9,190 nucleotides of DNA, taken from positions 1 through 9,190 of the forward strand of contig JAAVAF010000123.1 in NCBI GenBank assembly GCA_014804225.1, given 5' to 3'. The notes beneath the pieces are model-generated. The model worked only from the letters and a program-made list of their open reading frames with translations. It searched no databases and was not told the origin of the DNA. How positions within the stretch are numbered: the first letter of the stretch is position 1; each line of letters begins with the position of its first letter. Made by a program: the position numbers and the translations under genes. The stretch comes from Lachnospiraceae bacterium. Its GTDB lineage: Bacteria > Bacillota > Clostridia > Lachnospirales > Lachnospiraceae. This document shows positions 1-6,512 of this stretch, piece by piece.

Positions 1-1
1 A

Positions 2-130
2 AAGCTTCGAGATTTTTATCCAAGTCTTGATGCATTTTGCGAGGATACAGGCGAGGATAAAAAAGAAATCGAGGAGAAGCTTGCAACGATTGACTATCAC
101 TATGATAAAGAGAAAAATCAGTTTATATAA
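2..130 (+). CDS. C-terminal end of an unidentified protein (5' truncated)
   Basis: An open frame enters from the left edge and ends at TAA (128-130), giving 42 residues that start KLRDFYPSLDAF and end DKEKNQFI. The composition is coding-like: rich in Glu, Asp and Lys with a few aromatics, and it has no membrane segment. I do not recognise the family. It converges on the deacetylase gene, with only 10 bases between the two stop codons and no terminator between them. An overlapping frame that begins at an ATG at 27 is Arg/Lys-rich and looks like a shadow. Confidence is good that this is coding, but no function can be given from this fragment. Confidence 0.65.
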   Translation, partial: KLRDFYPSLDAFCEDTGEDKKEIEEKLATIDYHYDKEKNQFI

Positions 131-140
131 TGATATAAAT

Positions 141-845
141 TTAATCAAACAGGAGTTTATCTACAGTCACAAACTCATATCCTTGTTTTTGAAGCTCATC
201 AACAACCATTAGTGAGGCTTCCACGGAAGATTTGTAATAATCATGCATTAAAATAATGTCATTTTCACCGACCTTTTTGAGGACGGCTTGTGCAATACAG
301 GAGGCATTGGATTTGCACCAGTCAAGGGGATCGATACTCCATAAAATCGGAAACATATTCAGTTCCGTTTCGAGTTTCTTATCCCATGCGCCGTACGGTG
401 GGCGCACATATAATACTTCGTCACCCGTGATTTCCTGTAAAATCTCGTTTGTCTTAACTAACTCCTGTTTGAACTTTTCGCGGTTTGATTTTGTGAGCTG
501 TATGTGGGAGTATGTATGATTACCGATGAGATGTCCTTCATCCTGCATCCGTTTTATAATATCAGGATGAAGCTCGGCATGTTCTCCAGTGACAAAGAAG
601 GTTGCCACAACCCCCCGGTCCTTTAGCCCGTCCAGCAGCTGTTCTGTGTATACAGGGTGGGGACCGTCGTCAAAAGTCAGTGCAACACGCCTGACTTCGG
701 TTACATTGAGTGGCTGTGCGATGGTGAGAAGCGCACTGTTATAAAATGCAATCTGACGTTTTAGGGCAAGTGCTGCAAGGCACAGCGCCAGACCATATAA
801 TATTTTCAGAATAAAGTTATAATCTTGTACAGACAATTTTTTCAT
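141..845 (-). CDS. Membrane-anchored polysaccharide deacetylase (NodB / carbohydrate esterase 4 family)
   Basis: Predicted metal-dependent de-N-acetylase acting outside the membrane on peptidoglycan or another N-acetylated glycan. Numbering from an ATG two codons upstream (849-851), all five NodB motifs are visible: TFDDGPH at 59-65 (catalytic Asp and metal Asp), HTYSH at 112-116 (metal His pair), RPPYG at 150-154, DPLDW at 174-178, and LMHD at 201-204 with the catalytic His. Residues about 12-30 form one hydrophobic segment after a short basic start, which fits an uncleaved signal anchor; the total of about 235 residues fits a bare NodB domain plus anchor. I chose the ATG at 843-845 because AAGG (853-856) lies 7 nt upstream of it but only 1 nt from the upstream ATG. 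The gene is transcribed alone, behind the terminator that closes the chemoreceptor gene. Its exact substrate (GlcNAc or MurNAc, peptidoglycan or other) cannot be read from the sequence. Confidence 0.93.
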   Translation of the reverse strand: MKKLSVQDYNFILKILYGLALCLAALALKRQIAFYNSALLTIAQPLNVTEVRRVALTFDDGPHPVYTEQLLDGLKDRGVVATFFVTGEHAELHPDIIKRMQDEGHLIGNHTYSHIQLTKSNREKFKQELVKTNEILQEITGDEVLYVRPPYGAWDKKLETELNMFPILWSIDPLDWCKSNASCIAQAVLKKVGENDIILMHDYYKSSVEASLMVVDELQKQGYEFVTVDKLLFD

Positions 846-848
846 AAT

Positions 849-902
849 CATGCCTTATTGATAAAACAGTGATTTCTATAACAGTATATGGTGTAAGGCA
901 TG
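849..902 (-). promoter_or_regulatory. Inverted repeat that could mask the deacetylase ribosome binding site
   Basis: A perfect 9-bp inverted repeat, TAAGGCATG (849-857 read on the - strand) against CATGCCTTA (894-902 read on the - strand), is separated by 36 nt. The arm next to the gene contains the AAGG ribosome binding site and the upstream ATG, so pairing in the mRNA would occlude initiation. The loop holds two near-identical ACTGTT(A/T)TA stretches. The repeat is seen directly; any regulatory role is inference. Confidence 0.4.
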
Positions 903-930
903 TCATCATTCAGTAAATTTTAATCATAAC

Positions 931-961
931 AAAAGCTCCCGCTGTTAAAACGGGAGCTTTT
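931..961 (-). terminator. Rho-independent terminator of the chemoreceptor gene
   Basis: Perfect 11-bp stem AAAAGCTCCCG (931-941) and CGGGAGCTTTT (951-961) with a 9-nt loop, 24 nt past the chemoreceptor stop codon. On the - strand the stem ends in TTTT, followed by a mixed T-rich stretch. The A and T runs at both ends mean it could also act on + strand transcription. It separates the chemoreceptor from the deacetylase, so the latter needs its own promoter. Confidence 0.85.
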
Positions 962-985
962 GTTCGTTTTTCCTATTAACTTTTC

Positions 986-2680
986 CTATTTTAATGTGAA
1001 TTGTCCGATCAAACCGTTCAAAATGGTTGCTTGTGCGGATAATTCCTGACTAGTTGCGGAAGCCTCCTCGGCGGTTGCCGCATTTGTCTGTACTACCTCA
1101 GAGATCTGGTCAATGCCGGTTTCCGCTCTGCGCATTGCCTCTGCCTGATCTTCAACCATGGTCTTAAGACTCTTAGAGGAATCTGCAATCTCCTTGATAC
1201 CTACCACAACAGCCTCAATCGCATTTGCAGCGTCCTCGGCAGCTCTGTTTCCTTCCGTAACCTCTCGGATAGAGCTTTCAATCAATTCGCGGCTGTCTAC
1301 GGCAGCCTGTGCACTCTGATTTGCCAATACTCTGATCTCATCAGCCACAACGGAGAAACCACGTCCGGACTCGCCGGCTCTTGCAGCCTCTATTGATGCA
1401 TTCAGCGATAAGAGATTTGTTTGAGATGCAATGGATTCAATTTCGGAAATAATGTCGCCAATCTTTGTGGAAGCTTCACTGATTCGCTTCATTGCTGACA
1501 TCATGTTGTTCATTTCGGCGCGGCTGTTATCTGCCTCGTCAGCATACTGCTGTGCCTTTATGTAAGATTCGTCTGCACTTTGAGCACTCTTTTCCATCGT
1601 AACGGTAATGTCGGAAATGGTAGACTGTAAATCCATAACCGCATGTGTCTGCTCTGTTGCGCCTTCTGCAAGGCTCTGTGATGCATCTGCCAAATCTCCG
1701 GAACCGCCGGAAACCTGGTCGGAAACTTCGCCAATTGATAACAGAGTTTCTGTCATCTGTTCCTTTAAACCACGCATGGAAACATATAATTTATTGAAAT
1801 CACCAGTATATTTATCGGGGCAGCTTGATGAAACGTTATAATTTCCACTCGCCATCTCTCCCAATACCTGACCGATATCGTGAATAATCATGTTCAATGT
1901 ATTTGCCATCTCAGTCGCGTCTTCTGTCATAACTTCAAGCTCATCACCGGTATCTGCTACAGGGAAAGGCTCGGAAAGTTCTCCTTTTGCAAAAGTCATA
2001 AGACGATCTCCAAGCGCTATGAGAGGAACGGAAATGGATTGCGCCATCGTTTTACCGATTTTGGTTGCCAGCATCATCGCGATTACGATCACAACAAGGA
2101 TTACGATTAAGACAATAAAAGATACGGCTGTCAGTACAGCAGACCGCGTGTTGCCATTGTCGACTTTTCTGTTTAAAAGTTGTTCCGTCTTTTCATAAAT
2201 GCTGCTAAATTTGTACGTCAGCTCATTAATCGCGATCTCCTGTGCCTGCAGGCAGCGCGCTCTATCTGTTGAGGCGCCTATTTCAATGACCTCATCAGCC
2301 TGCGCCCAAAAATCCGGCAGTTCGGCTTTGATCTCATTATATATATCCCTGGATGCTTCTGAGATAATGGTATCTTCTATTTTGGCAAAAGATTCCTCAA
2401 ATAATGCTTTGTTCTCCTCATACTTTGCCACTGCATTGTTGATCGCGGTCTCATCATCAAATCCGATGGCTGCCCTAAGTGATGACCTGGCTTCGGCAAA
2501 TTGATACAATGCTGTTCCGATATCTCCCTGTGCAAAACCGTAGTTTTTCAGTGCGGAAGAGTACGTCATTGATACGATAATCATGATAACCGCTGCCGCT
2601 ATTGCTACGACTCCCAGAATTCCTGCTACTTTAATAAAGGATTTGGTTAGCTTTTTCTCGATGCTGTCACGTTCGTTCAT
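986..2680 (-). CDS. Methyl-accepting chemotaxis protein with four-helix-bundle-type sensor
   Basis: A 564-residue transmembrane chemoreceptor that would signal to the CheA-CheW array. It has a short basic N-terminus, TM1 at about 17-40, a helical extracytoplasmic domain at about 41-179 (size and character of 4HB_MCP sensors), TM2 at about 180-205, a HAMP region at about 206-260 followed by a second HAMP-like stretch (around GEMASGNYNV), and a long coiled-coil signalling domain. The diagnostic hairpin tip is intact, from QTNLLSLNASIEAARAGE (starting at 420) into SGRGF (438-442). There is no PAS or Cache domain, and the C-terminus ends GQFTLK without a CheR-tethering pentapeptide. The ribosome binding site AAAGGAG (2691-2697) is 10 nt from the ATG. 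It is monocistronic, with a terminator downstream and a divergent operon upstream. The ligand cannot be predicted. Confidence 0.97.
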   Translation of the reverse strand: MNERDSIEKKLTKSFIKVAGILGVVAIAAAVIMIIVSMTYSSALKNYGFAQGDIGTALYQFAEARSSLRAAIGFDDETAINNAVAKYEENKALFEESFAKIEDTIISEASRDIYNEIKAELPDFWAQADEVIEIGASTDRARCLQAQEIAINELTYKFSSIYEKTEQLLNRKVDNGNTRSAVLTAVSFIVLIVILVVIVIAMMLATKIGKTMAQSISVPLIALGDRLMTFAKGELSEPFPVADTGDELEVMTEDATEMANTLNMIIHDIGQVLGEMASGNYNVSSSCPDKYTGDFNKLYVSMRGLKEQMTETLLSIGEVSDQVSGGSGDLADASQSLAEGATEQTHAVMDLQSTISDITVTMEKSAQSADESYIKAQQYADEADNSRAEMNNMMSAMKRISEASTKIGDIISEIESIASQTNLLSLNASIEAARAGESGRGFSVVADEIRVLANQSAQAAVDSRELIESSIREVTEGNRAAEDAANAIEAVVVGIKEIADSSKSLKTMVEDQAEAMRRAETGIDQISEVVQTNAATAEEASATSQELSAQATILNGLIGQFTLK

Positions 2681-2757
2681 TGTGAATAGTCTCCTTTCTC
2701 TTATCCAAATAATATGCTATTTGACGCTATCCTGTTTTGATGAATGAACTTTTGATC

Positions 2758-2798
2758 ATAAATGTGTGTAACTAAATAATACAAAAAGTTACATTTAT
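2758..2798 (-). promoter_or_regulatory. Bulged AT-rich hairpin in the chemoreceptor leader
   Basis: The arms TGTAACT (2767-2773) and AGTTACA (2787-2793) pair perfectly around a 13-nt loop. ATAAA (2758-2762) and TTTAT (2794-2798) extend the stem beyond a 4-nt bulge. No T tract follows on the - strand, so it is unlikely to be an attenuator. If the leftward promoter is right, it lies inside a 5' leader of about 165 nt. Function unknown. Confidence 0.35.
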
Positions 2799-2851
2799 CT
2801 TAGGTAAGTATAAAATACAGGCATTAACATGGAGTAAAGCGTCTATATTCT

Positions 2852-2879
2852 ATTATAAGCGATTCATAAAAATATGCAA
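2852..2879 (-). promoter_or_regulatory. Candidate sigma-A promoter for the chemoreceptor
   Basis: On the - strand a perfect TATAAT (-10, 2852-2857) lies 16 nt from TTGCAT (2874-2879), a poor -35 match (3 of 6). Initiation would fall near 2845, leaving a leader of about 165 nt. I found no good sigma-28 (FliA-type) promoter closer to the gene, although chemoreceptors in related organisms are often under that factor. Confidence 0.35.
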
Positions 2880-2913
2880 GTACTAAATGTTTGTGTTTTA
2901 CAAATAAAACAAT

Positions 2914-2938
2914 TTGGAAACGCAAGGAAACGCTTCCA
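2914..2938. promoter_or_regulatory. cre-like / LacI-family operator candidate with tandem GGAAACGC
   Basis: GGAAACGC occurs twice (2916-2923 and 2926-2933) with a 10-bp period, placing both copies on one helical face. The second copy sits in AGGAAACGCTTCCA (2925-2938), which matches the CcpA cre pattern at its core (AANCGNT and the final CA) and is a near-palindrome around a central CG. It lies 34 bp upstream of the -35 box of the rightward promoter. The similarity is seen in the sequence; binding by CcpA or another LacI-family regulator is inference. Confidence 0.35.
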
Positions 2939-2971
2939 TATAATAGTTAGGTAACTTTTATGAGAAATTAC

Positions 2972-3000
2972 TTGATAAATTGTGACGACAATACTATAAT
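2972..3000 (+). promoter_or_regulatory. Strong sigma-A promoter of the TPR-epimerase-pilB operon
   Basis: TTGATA (2972-2977, 5 of 6 to consensus), a 17-bp spacer, and a perfect TATAAT (2995-3000). Initiation is expected near 3006-3008, giving a leader of about 60 nt before the ATG at 3069. This is the best promoter in the window, and it supports starting the first gene at 3069 and not further upstream. Confidence 0.75.
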
Positions 3001-3018
3001 TTAGTTATATTGTACAAT
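2979..3018. promoter_or_regulatory. Paired ATTGT/ACAAT palindromes overlapping the operon promoter
   Basis: ATTGT-GACG-ACAAT (2979-2992) lies within the -35/-10 spacer, and ATTGTACAAT (3009-3018), a perfect 10-bp palindrome, lies just past the expected start site. Their centres are 28 bp apart and they share half-site sequence, so a dimeric repressor bound at both could block the promoter. CGACAA (2986-2991) also finds its complement TTGTCG at 3021-3026. The regulator is unknown. Confidence 0.35.
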
Positions 3019-3068
3019 TTTTGTCGAATTGGGGTACTGACAGCCTGGTGAGGCGGGAAGGAAGTTTC

Positions 3069-3584
3069 ATGATGGGGAGAGATCCGGAATGGGAACGATT
3101 TGCGGAGCTTACGGCGCGTTGTTATAAAGCAGCGGAAAACGGAAATACTTTAAATGCGTGCTGGAATGATGCGTTCGACGTGCTGATGGAAATCGTGGCG
3201 ATAAAACGCGGCGAGGACAGCAGTTTTGCAAGAGAGCTTGGCGATATGGAAAAGCTTACGGATTTTAAATTTAATATAGAGGGATTGATTTTAGACTATT
3301 TGGATAAACTTTGGGAAGCGGGCGATTACGAAAAGCTGTGTATCAGCGGTAACCGGATTATCAGTATGTTTGACTGGCGTGTCGAATCCTCTTCCGTGAT
3401 TAGAATTAAGGTTGTAAACGCATTAGTTAAAATAGGAAAGAAAGATGAGGCAGTACAGTATTGCATAGAATGGATTAAGGCAGAGCCGGAGGATGTGAAT
3501 GCGGTTATGACCAAAAAGGCACTGTTGACAAATGCGGGGACGCTAAAAAAGACAGAATTGACAGAGGGAGAAGCGGTATGTTAG
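3069..3584 (+). CDS. Small TPR-like helical protein of unknown function
   Basis: A soluble protein of 171 residues with no signal peptide or membrane segment, predicted all-helical. Its C-terminal half, roughly from YEKLCISGNRII through KIGKKDEAVQYCIEWIKA, has the spacing and small/large hydrophobic pattern of tetratricopeptide-type helical repeats, which suggests a protein-binding role. No catalytic motif is seen. I start it at ATG 3069 because GGAAGGAAG ends 5 nt upstream and the promoter start site is near 3007; the in-frame TTG at 3021 has no ribosome binding site. A second ATG follows directly at 3072. It is the first gene of the operon, and its last 7 nt overlap the start of the epimerase gene, implying translational coupling. 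It could be an accessory to glycan synthesis or to the pilus motor, but that is only context. Confidence 0.8.
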   Translation: MMGRDPEWERFAELTARCYKAAENGNTLNACWNDAFDVLMEIVAIKRGEDSSFARELGDMEKLTDFKFNIEGLILDYLDKLWEAGDYEKLCISGNRIISMFDWRVESSSVIRIKVVNALVKIGKKDEAVQYCIEWIKAEPEDVNAVMTKKALLTNAGTLKKTELTEGEAVC

Positions 3585-4651
3585 CAAAAAACGTGGATTT
3601 AAAAGGGAAAACAATCTTGGTGACAGGTGCGGCAGGATTTATTGGAGCAAATCTTTGTCTTGCGCTTTTAAAGGCGGTTGAAGATATTAAAATAATCGGG
3701 CTTGACAATTTAAACAATTACTATGATGTGTCCTTAAAGGATTTTCGACTGGAGCAAATCAGGGCGCTTGAGCAATCCGTGTCGGGCAGCTTTGTGTTTG
3801 AGAAGGGAGACATCGCAGACCGGGGATGCATAGATAAAATTTTCCAGGCATATAAACCGAATGTGGTGGTGAATCTTGCGGCTCAGGCAGGGGTGCGTTA
3901 CAGCATTGAAAATCCTGACGCCTATGTCGAATCGAACCTCATCGGGTTTTACAATATTTTGGAGGCGTGTCGTCACAGCTATGACAATGGAATGACGGGA
4001 GTGGAGCATTTGGTGTATGCAAGCTCCTCTTCTGTGTATGGAAGCAACAAAAAAATTCCATATGCCACGGAGGATAAGGTTGACAATCCTGTGTCCCTAT
4101 ACGCCGCGACAAAAAAGTCAAACGAGTTGTTGGCTCATGCATATGCAAAGCTTTACGGTATTCCGTCTACGGGACTTCGCTTTTTCACAGTATATGGTCC
4201 GGCAGGGCGACCGGATATGGCGTATTTTGGCTTTACAAATAAGCTTGTTAAAAATGAAACAATCAAGATCTTTAATTATGGCAACTGCAAGCGGGACTTT
4301 ACCTATATTGATGATATTGTGACAGGCGTACAGGCAGTGATGCAGTGCGCACCGCTTCCCAATGAGGACGGTGTGAAATATAAGATTTATAATATCGGAA
4401 ACAATCAGCCCGAAAATCTTCTGGATTTTGTGGAGATTTTACAGGAGGAGTTAAAGGCGGCGGGAGTTCTTCCGGAAGATTACGACTTTGAGGCGCATAA
4501 GGAGCTTGTCGGAATGCAGCCGGGAGATGTAGAGATTACGTATGCCGATGTTAGCGAATTGGAGCAGGATTTTGACTTTAAGCCGTCTACAAGTCTTAGA
4601 ACTGGTTTGCGAAATTTTGCACAATGGTATCGACAATTTTATTTCAATTAA
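3578..4651 (+). CDS. UDP-glucuronate 4-epimerase-type NAD-dependent sugar epimerase
   Basis: A 357-residue cytoplasmic short-chain dehydrogenase-type epimerase expected to interconvert UDP-glucuronate and UDP-galacturonate with bound NAD+, supplying acidic sugars for capsule or wall glycans. The Rossmann motif is GAAGFIG (17-23), the YxxxK catalytic pair is Tyr175/Lys179, and the serine cluster is at 149-152. The stretch GLDNLNNYYDVSLK (41-54) and the motif RFFTVYGPAGRPDMAYF are characteristic of the uronate 4-epimerase subgroup and not of GalE. Length is typical. GGAG lies 7 nt before the ATG, which overlaps the end of the upstream gene by 7 nt. The organism's UDP-glucose dehydrogenase, needed to make the substrate, is not in this window. 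The family call is firm; the exact substrate is inferred from subgroup motifs. Confidence 0.9.
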   Translation: MLAKNVDLKGKTILVTGAAGFIGANLCLALLKAVEDIKIIGLDNLNNYYDVSLKDFRLEQIRALEQSVSGSFVFEKGDIADRGCIDKIFQAYKPNVVVNLAAQAGVRYSIENPDAYVESNLIGFYNILEACRHSYDNGMTGVEHLVYASSSSVYGSNKKIPYATEDKVDNPVSLYAATKKSNELLAHAYAKLYGIPSTGLRFFTVYGPAGRPDMAYFGFTNKLVKNETIKIFNYGNCKRDFTYIDDIVTGVQAVMQCAPLPNEDGVKYKIYNIGNNQPENLLDFVEILQEELKAAGVLPEDYDFEAHKELVGMQPGDVEITYADVSELEQDFDFKPSTSLRTGLRNFAQWYRQFYFN

Positions 4652-4675
4652 AATAAAAAGCCAAATTTGCTTGAA

Positions 4676-4722
4676 CAAATATGTGCAGAGGCACAAAGTT
4701 GCAAGTGAATTAGGAATGGAGG
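4676..4722 (+). repeat. Hairpin plus RBS repeat, copy 1 (upstream of pilB)
   Basis: This sequence aligns with the - strand sequence before iorB (7668 down to 7621) with 37 identical columns of 48 and a single gap. It includes the hairpin TGTGC-AGAG-GCACA (4682-4695) and ends in AATGGAGG, whose GGAGG (4718-4722) is the pilB ribosome binding site. The flanking genes are unrelated, so paralogous coding sequence does not explain the match. Likely a dispersed non-coding repeat. Confidence 0.55.
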
Positions 4723-4728
4723 GGAAAA

Positions 4729-6420
4729 ATGGATTTTAACAGAAAAAAAGTTCGTCTTGGTGATTTGCTCGTAAATGCTGGTTCCATTACGCAGGAGCAG
4801 CTTATGAACGCGCTGGAGAAGCAGAAAAAAACAGGTATGAAGCTTGGTGTGACACTTGTCGATGATGGTATCATCAGCGAGGACGATATTGCGATCGCGC
4901 TAAGCCAGCAGCTTGGCATTGAGATTGTGGATTTGCAGAATATCAATGTTGACACAGCAGTTACGCAGCTTGTTCCGGTCAATATTCTGAAAAAGTACAC
5001 CATGATACCGTTTGCATTCAATGAGAACAATAAAAACGTGCTGCGTGTGGCGATGGAAAATCCGTTGGATACGTATGCGCAGGAGGATATCTCAATCATC
5101 ACAAACTATCAGGTAGAGCCTGTGATTGCGACGACGAGAAGTATCATGCTTGCGATTGACAAGTATCATGGACAAAATGAAATGAAGAGCGCCTTAAGCC
5201 AGTATGCGAAAGAGAAACGACTTGAGGTTGAGGTAGACGAGCAGGAGCAGGCGGATATCAACAGCTCTCCGATTGTAAAACTGGTAAAGGAAATGATTGA
5301 CCTTGCCGTGCGCCAGCGTGCGTCGGATATACATATTGAACCGATGGAGGAGTATATTCGTGTCAGGTACCGTATCGACGGTGTCATGCAGAAAAAGGCA
5401 ACATACAGTGTGTCGGTACTTCCGGCGATTATTGCGCGTATCAAGATTATCGGCGGCATGGATATTTCCGAGAAGAGAAAACCGCAGGACGGTCGTATTA
5501 CGCAGATTGTAGACCATGTGGAGTATGATATCCGTGTTTCTATTTTGCCAACGGTGTTCGGCGAGAAGGTCGTTATGCGACTTACCGCGAAAATGGCGCT
5601 CACAAGGGAGAAGAGCCAGCTTGGTTTAAAACCTTACGAGTTGGAGCAGTTTGATTATATTATCAGCAATCCGCACGGAATCTTGCTGGTTACGGGACCG
5701 ACCGGTAGTGGTAAATCGACGACGCTTTATACGGCGCTGAGTGAGTTGAATACAGATGAAGTAAATATTATCACGGTTGAGGATCCCGTCGAGGCAAATA
5801 TTGATGGTATCAATCAGGTACAGGTAAATCCGAAAGCAGAACTTACGTTCGCAAGTGCACTTCGTTCGATTTTGCGACAGGACCCTGATATCATCATGAT
5901 CGGTGAGATTCGAGATGGTGAAACGGCATCGATTGCGGTTCAGGCTTCTATCACGGGACACTTGGTTGTTAGTACGCTTCATACCAACTCGGCGGCAAGT
6001 ACGATCACGCGATTGGAGGATATGGGCGTGGAGTCTTATCTGATCGCCGACTCTGTAATCGGTGTTATCGCGCAGCGACTTGTAAGACGTCTTTGCCCTG
6101 TCTGCAAAAAGCCCAGACCGGCGACCGAGGATGAAAAGAAATTTATGGGTGTAGATGTGAATCAAGACGTTACGATTTATGAACCAGGCGGCTGTTCAAA
6201 ATGCGATAATGTAGGTTATAAAGGACGTATCGGTGTTTATGAGATCATGAGAATGACGCCTGCGCTCAAAAAGATTATCAGTGCAAGACAGGGTGCGGAT
6301 ATCCTGAAGGACAAGGCGATTGAAGAAGGCATGAGAACACTTCGAATGAGCGGTTCAGAGTATGTTTTGGAAGGCATTACTTCATATGCGGAGGCTGTAA
6401 GAATTTCGTTTGATTCATAA
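4729..6420 (+). CDS. pilB: PilB/GspE-type assembly ATPase with N-terminal MshEN domain
   Basis: A 563-residue cytoplasmic hexameric motor ATPase that powers pilin polymerisation in type IV pili or type II secretion-like systems. The N-terminus has two MshEN-type motifs in tandem, RLGDLLVNAGSITQEQL (9-25) and KLGVTLVDDGIISEDDI (38-54), in the pattern known to bind cyclic di-GMP in MshE relatives. The ATPase core is complete: Walker A GPTGSGKST (323-331), Asp box VNIITVEDPVE (345-355), Walker B DPDIIMIGEIRD (385-396), and His box HLVVSTLHTN (411-420). A zinc-type tetracysteine, Cys456/459 and Cys489/492, marks it as PilB/GspE and not PilT. GGAGGGG is 4-6 nt from the ATG. It is the last gene before a strong terminator; no pilC, pilin or prepilin peptidase gene lies in the window. 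gspE is an equally valid name. Confidence 0.95.
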   Translation: MDFNRKKVRLGDLLVNAGSITQEQLMNALEKQKKTGMKLGVTLVDDGIISEDDIAIALSQQLGIEIVDLQNINVDTAVTQLVPVNILKKYTMIPFAFNENNKNVLRVAMENPLDTYAQEDISIITNYQVEPVIATTRSIMLAIDKYHGQNEMKSALSQYAKEKRLEVEVDEQEQADINSSPIVKLVKEMIDLAVRQRASDIHIEPMEEYIRVRYRIDGVMQKKATYSVSVLPAIIARIKIIGGMDISEKRKPQDGRITQIVDHVEYDIRVSILPTVFGEKVVMRLTAKMALTREKSQLGLKPYELEQFDYIISNPHGILLVTGPTGSGKSTTLYTALSELNTDEVNIITVEDPVEANIDGINQVQVNPKAELTFASALRSILRQDPDIIMIGEIRDGETASIAVQASITGHLVVSTLHTNSAASTITRLEDMGVESYLIADSVIGVIAQRLVRRLCPVCKKPRPATEDEKKFMGVDVNQDVTIYEPGGCSKCDNVGYKGRIGVYEIMRMTPALKKIISARQGADILKDKAIEEGMRTLRMSGSEYVLEGITSYAEAVRISFDS

Positions 6421-6433
6421 AATTAAGAAAGAG

Positions 6434-6466
6434 AAAGCTGTGCATTTTTTGTGAGTGCACAGCTTT
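6434..6466 (+). terminator. Rho-independent terminator of the operon ending in pilB
   Basis: Perfect 11-bp stem AAAGCTGTGCA (6434-6444) and TGCACAGCTTT (6456-6466) around an 11-nt loop, followed by further T residues to 6468. It begins 13 nt after the pilB stop codon. The A-rich left flank gives a T-rich run on the - strand as well, so it may also stop leftward transcription from the ACT gene. Confidence 0.88.
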
Positions 6467-6482
6467 TTGTGATTCAATAAGG

Positions 6483-6501
6483 CGACTCGCGAAGCGTGTC
6501 G
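6483..6501 (-). repeat. GC-rich hairpin after the ACT-domain gene
   Basis: CGAC-T-CGC (6483-6490) pairs with GCG-T-GTCG (6494-6501) around a GAA loop, with one T-T mismatch. It lies 11 nt beyond the stop codon of the ACT gene and is followed on the - strand by CCTTATTG, not a T tract. It could be a 3' mRNA stabiliser or a copy of a small dispersed repeat. The structure is clear; its role is not. Confidence 0.4.
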
Positions 6502-6512
6502 ATGTTTGATAT

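Larger units (their letters stand above)
2681..3068. other. Divergent intergenic regulatory region (388 bp)
   Basis: AT-rich non-coding DNA between the chemoreceptor (left) and the TPR-epimerase-pilB operon (right). It holds, left to right: the chemoreceptor leader with a bulged hairpin (2758-2798), a candidate leftward promoter (2852-2879), a small imperfect inverted repeat (2891-2912), a cre-like direct repeat (2914-2938), a strong rightward promoter (2972-3000) and two ATTGT/ACAAT palindromes (2979-2992 and 3009-3018). I see no convincing riboswitch, tRNA or small gene. Confidence 0.7.

Noticed and set aside
27..212. ATG-initiated + strand frame of 61 residues at the left edge
   Set aside because: It runs out of frame with the better-composed open frame ending at 130, is Arg/Lys/Ile-rich, has no ribosome binding site and runs antisense into the deacetylase gene.
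1608..2504. Several + strand frames of 76-102 residues inside the chemoreceptor gene
   Set aside because: They are antisense shadows of a well-supported receptor gene, with Ser/Ala-rich mirror composition and no recognisable domains.
2720..2760. FliA (sigma-28) promoter for the chemoreceptor
   Set aside because: A CAAA-like box and a GGATAG stretch exist on the - strand, but the match to the -10 consensus is too poor to claim.
2881..2912. Imperfect TTGTGTTTTA/TAAAACAA hairpin as a terminator
   Set aside because: It has a bulge, almost no GC and no T tract, and lies upstream of all genes on both strands.
2939..2944. Second TATAAT on the + strand upstream of the operon
   Set aside because: The only -35-like sequence (TTGGAA) is 19 bp away and weak; the promoter at 2972-3000 is much better.
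3021..3068. Upstream TTG start (3021) for the TPR-like gene
   Set aside because: It would start about 14 nt after the expected transcription start with no ribosome binding site, whereas ATG 3069 has GGAAGGAAG at good spacing.
4710..6165. Antisense frames of 107-179 residues opposite pilB
   Set aside because: They mirror the highly conserved ATPase coding strand, have no ribosome binding sites and show no family motifs.
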